64,000 nt of DNA, from positions 16,387 to 80,386 of IMG/VR virus record IMGVR_UViG_3300042691_025267; one strand, given 5' to 3'. Source of the DNA: a virus. Below the pieces are notes generated by a model that was given only the letters and a program-made list of their open reading frames with translations, had not been told where the DNA came from and did not search any database. The translations under genes and the position numbers were made by a program. Position 1 is the first letter of the stretch. The number at the start of each line of letters is the position of its first letter. Positions 62,309-64,000 of this stretch are shown here, piece after piece.

Positions 62309-63579
62309 CGTCTAAATACTCCCGTTAACCGCTCAGTAAAGCCTTTTGATTCACTCTGTGGCCAGACCACCCATCCATGTGGCAATTGCTCAGAATGGAA
62401 ACTTCTCCAGATATGAATAAATTTATCAGTTTCCAAAGGTACACTCAATATTTTTTCAATTTCTTCTTTAGTTGCGTCTTCACGATGGATTTCGTTTCCG
62501 TCTTTATCCGTAAATGCTACTGCCCAGAAAATATAATCATTTTCAGTAAACGTTGGTTTATAAAGGTCAATACACATTCTATGGTAGGATACTAAATGTT
62601 CCGTATGTGATTGTTCGTCCAATGAAATGGGTGGAATCGTTTTTTTCAACGTTTCTTTATGAACTCGCCGGGTACTGAACTCCAATCCAGCATACATCTC
62701 GTATTCTTTTAAGGTGCGTTTGGATTTTGTCAATGTCTTTTCTGACATCTCGTTATCCATTCCTAGTAGTTCCCGTCCATGCTTATACGAGTCTCTATCA
62801 AGTAATGCCCAGTCCTTATGATCATCCCAGTGCTTTTTCTTATTGTTTCTGGTGTACTCGTGCCAAATAAAGACACGATGGGGAGCAAACAAATCATATC
62901 CTGCCATATATGCTCGGACGGATAGATTAATTTCTTCCCCGTGAAAATAATAATTGGGATCGTATTCTACATCTTGACAGAATTTTCCATCGGCAAAAAT
63001 AAAATGTCCGGAGGCAAACCGTGTAGGAATTGGTTTGTCTAATTCTTTAAAATTATCAATAGTATGTGGAAGAAAATGTACTGGACCTTCTGGAGCAAAT
63101 CTATCAAACTCCATGACCCACGGCATATTTGTACGACCCTCTGGATCTTTAGCGGGATCAAAGCTAGGTAAATATGAGGTTAATACTGGGAGTGGGTGTT
63201 CTTTGGAACGGAGATTCTCTAACATACCAATTAATTCAACGTCCCAGTTCGGTTCAAACCGGTGATGTGAGTCTAATTGTAGAGTATATCGTTGTCCGTT
63301 ATATGCAGTATTTAATTTATGTCGGATCCAGCACGGACCCTTCGCATCACGATAATCAATATCAATAATATGAAAACGAGAATCATCTTTATACTCGTCT
63401 AAGTTGTCCCATTGTTCGTACGGAGAGTGCTGCCATCCAATAGCAAACTGTAGTCGTTCTGGATGGGTTGCTTTTCCAATACAGTCCCGCAACGTATTGA
63501 GTAGTTCGGGATCTCTGTATGCAGCAATCTGTACGTAAATTGTTGGATTAGAAACCGTTTTCTTTTTTCTTGGAGCCAT
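62305..63579 (-). CDS. GlcNAc-transferase family (PF11397-type) glycosyltransferase 2
   Basis: 424 aa, paralogue of the 61055 protein (QIAAYRDPELLNTLRDCI, LQLDSHHRF with D103xH105, FASGHFIFADGKF, YFHGEEINLSVRAYMAGYDL, APHRVFIWHEY). It has a basic N-terminus (MAPRKKK). The C-terminal 120 residues differ from copy 1. It is the first gene after the 63611 promoter, which would drive the glycosyltransferase run. Confidence 0.85.
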   Translation of the reverse strand: MAPRKKKTVSNPTIYVQIAAYRDPELLNTLRDCIGKATHPERLQFAIGWQHSPYEQWDNLDEYKDDSRFHIIDIDYRDAKGPCWIRHKLNTAYNGQRYTLQLDSHHRFEPNWDVELIGMLENLRSKEHPLPVLTSYLPSFDPAKDPEGRTNMPWVMEFDRFAPEGPVHFLPHTIDNFKELDKPIPTRFASGHFIFADGKFCQDVEYDPNYYFHGEEINLSVRAYMAGYDLFAPHRVFIWHEYTRNNKKKHWDDHKDWALLDRDSYKHGRELLGMDNEMSEKTLTKSKRTLKEYEMYAGLEFSTRRVHKETLKKTIPPISLDEQSHTEHLVSYHRMCIDLYKPTFTENDYIFWAVAFTDKDGNEIHREDATKEEIEKILSVPLETDKFIHIWRSFHSEQLPHGWVVWPQSESKGFTERLTGVFRR

Positions 63580-63610
63580 ATAACCCTCGTGAGGAAACCT
63601 TTAACTTACC

Positions 63611-63639
63611 AATATACATATTATTCACTTTGTTGTCAA
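63611..63639 (-). promoter_or_regulatory. Strong sigma70-type promoter candidate for the glycosyltransferase run
   Basis: Minus strand: -35 TTGACA (63634-63639, perfect), 17-bp spacer, -10 TATATT (63611-63616). It lies 31 nt before the ATG at 63579, in the 66-nt gap after the small fibre gene. Hexamers and spacing are identical to the 53868 promoter. Confidence 0.65.
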
Positions 63640-63645
63640 GTGGGT

Positions 63646-63855
63646 TTAATACGTCGTTACCACCCACTGTGTTCCATTCCAAAATTTTACAGGTTTTGTA
63701 ACCCATGCGGCACCCGTCCAGACTTTCATGGGCTTTGCCACAAATGCGGCACCCGTCCATACTTTAATTTGTCCAGTGGTTCCTACCGCCGACGACAGTG
63801 AAACGTCGAAGGTGCCGGCGCCACCGTCTCGTAGTACAAGTGTATCAAATGCCAT
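63646..63855 (-). CDS. Short tail-fibre-type protein with WTG repeats
   Basis: 69 aa. The C-terminal half is three ~12-residue repeats of the form (V/F)W(T/N)G-x-x-(F/W)V-x-KP(M/V)K, common in phage receptor-binding and fibre-tip proteins. The N-terminus VLRDGGAGTFDVSLSS is a short strand. It overlaps the stop of the upstream gene (TAATG) by 1 nt. A reading frame at 63548-63760 on the same strand is the out-of-frame shadow. Confidence 0.75.
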   Translation of the reverse strand: MAFDTLVLRDGGAGTFDVSLSSAVGTTGQIKVWTGAAFVAKPMKVWTGAAWVTKPVKFWNGTQWVVTTY

Positions 63856-64000
63856 TATGGACTACCGGTTGCCGTTCCATTGCCAGACCGCCCAACCAAC
63901 GCATCGGTTTCACGCGCCTCGACAAACACTTCATTCACATTGTCATACCATGTAAATGTTACATCACCGTTGCCCGTCCGAGTGGTACTCTTGAGTAAGG
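63855..64000 (-). CDS. Partial CDS, C-terminus of an upstream structural protein
   Basis: Open frame from the window edge to TAA at 63855-63857, about 48 codons. The visible end includes STTRTGNGDVTFTWYDNVNE and ARETDALVGRSGNGTATGSP. Gly/Thr/Asn-rich beta composition suits a fibre or neck protein. The start is outside the window; family unknown. Confidence 0.6.
   Translation of the reverse strand, partial: LLKSTTRTGNGDVTFTWYDNVNEVFVEARETDALVGRSGNGTATGSP

Noticed and set aside
63548-63760. 70-codon minus-strand frame with CRICGKAH-like repeats
   Set aside because: Out-of-frame reading of the WTG-repeat fibre gene at 63646-63855, running over the promoter gap.
1-64000. tRNA, rRNA, integrase, transposase or attachment site
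   Set aside because: None recognised by eye; gaps are too short to hold them, apart from gene interiors. A tRNA scan would be decisive.

Overview
The window is a contiguous piece of a large tailed double-stranded DNA phage genome (Caudoviricetes, contractile-tail myovirus type). Every gene I can support lies on the minus strand, packed with 1-50 nt overlaps and almost no gaps, so transcription runs from high to low coordinates. The replication genes are of T4 type (family B polymerase, DnaB/gp41-like helicase, UvsX/RecA recombinase, gp32-like SSB, FEN nuclease), with a gp53-like LysM baseplate protein and a gp26-like hub-assembly/tail-chaperone gene. The tape measure is far longer than that of T4, and the reductase is a monomeric B12-dependent ribonucleotide reductase. 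The DNA is AT-rich. I infer an uncultured, probably aquatic phage; the host cannot be named from the sequence.

Layout (coordinate order). 1-10.5 kb: DNA metabolism: DNA polymerase B (cut by the window edge), dUTPase, two thioredoxins flanking a Vsr-like endonuclease, class II RNR, replicative helicase, FEN-type exonuclease, RecA/UvsX, SSB. 10.5-13 kb: a short UDP-sugar dehydrogenase, a compact family A polymerase-like protein and two small unknown genes. 13-24 kb: tail module: hub protein with a DUF2272-type lysin domain, LysM wedge protein, baseplate/tube protein, tape measure, a repeat protein and a tail-chaperone pair with a possible +1 frameshift. 24-26 kb: SNF2/HARP helicase.

26-53 kb: a very large accessory island: two subtilases, three sulfotransferase-like proteins, an APS-kinase/nucleotidyltransferase fusion, a DUF2061 membrane protein, two QueC-like PP-loop enzymes, a NodU-type carbamoyltransferase, six SGNH-hydrolase-like proteins, three related glycosyltransferase-like proteins, a UDP-glucose dehydrogenase, four consecutive radical SAM enzymes, a methyltransferase, a B12-binding radical SAM enzyme and a GT-A glycosyltransferase. 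53-64 kb: fibre/adhesin-like structural genes, one with a mucin-like Pro/Thr/Ser repeat domain, intermixed with glycosyltransferases, including a methyltransferase-HtrL-GT2 triple fusion and two GlcNAc-transferase paralogues.

How it fits together: the tail and fibre genes interdigitate with sugar-activating, glycosyl-, sulfo-, carbamoyl- and methyl-transferases. The most economical reading is a phage-encoded system that builds and decorates a glycan or modified peptide, either on its own fibres (the mucin-like protein is the obvious acceptor) or on the host surface. This is inference; no single gene proves it.

Regulation: five candidate sigma70-type promoters (polB, recA, SSB, the 53.8-kb gene, the 63.6-kb gene) all have a 17-bp spacer, and two carry palindromes centred on the -10. 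No tRNA, CRISPR array, integrase or insertion sequence was recognised. No gene-free stretch exceeds 300 bases.
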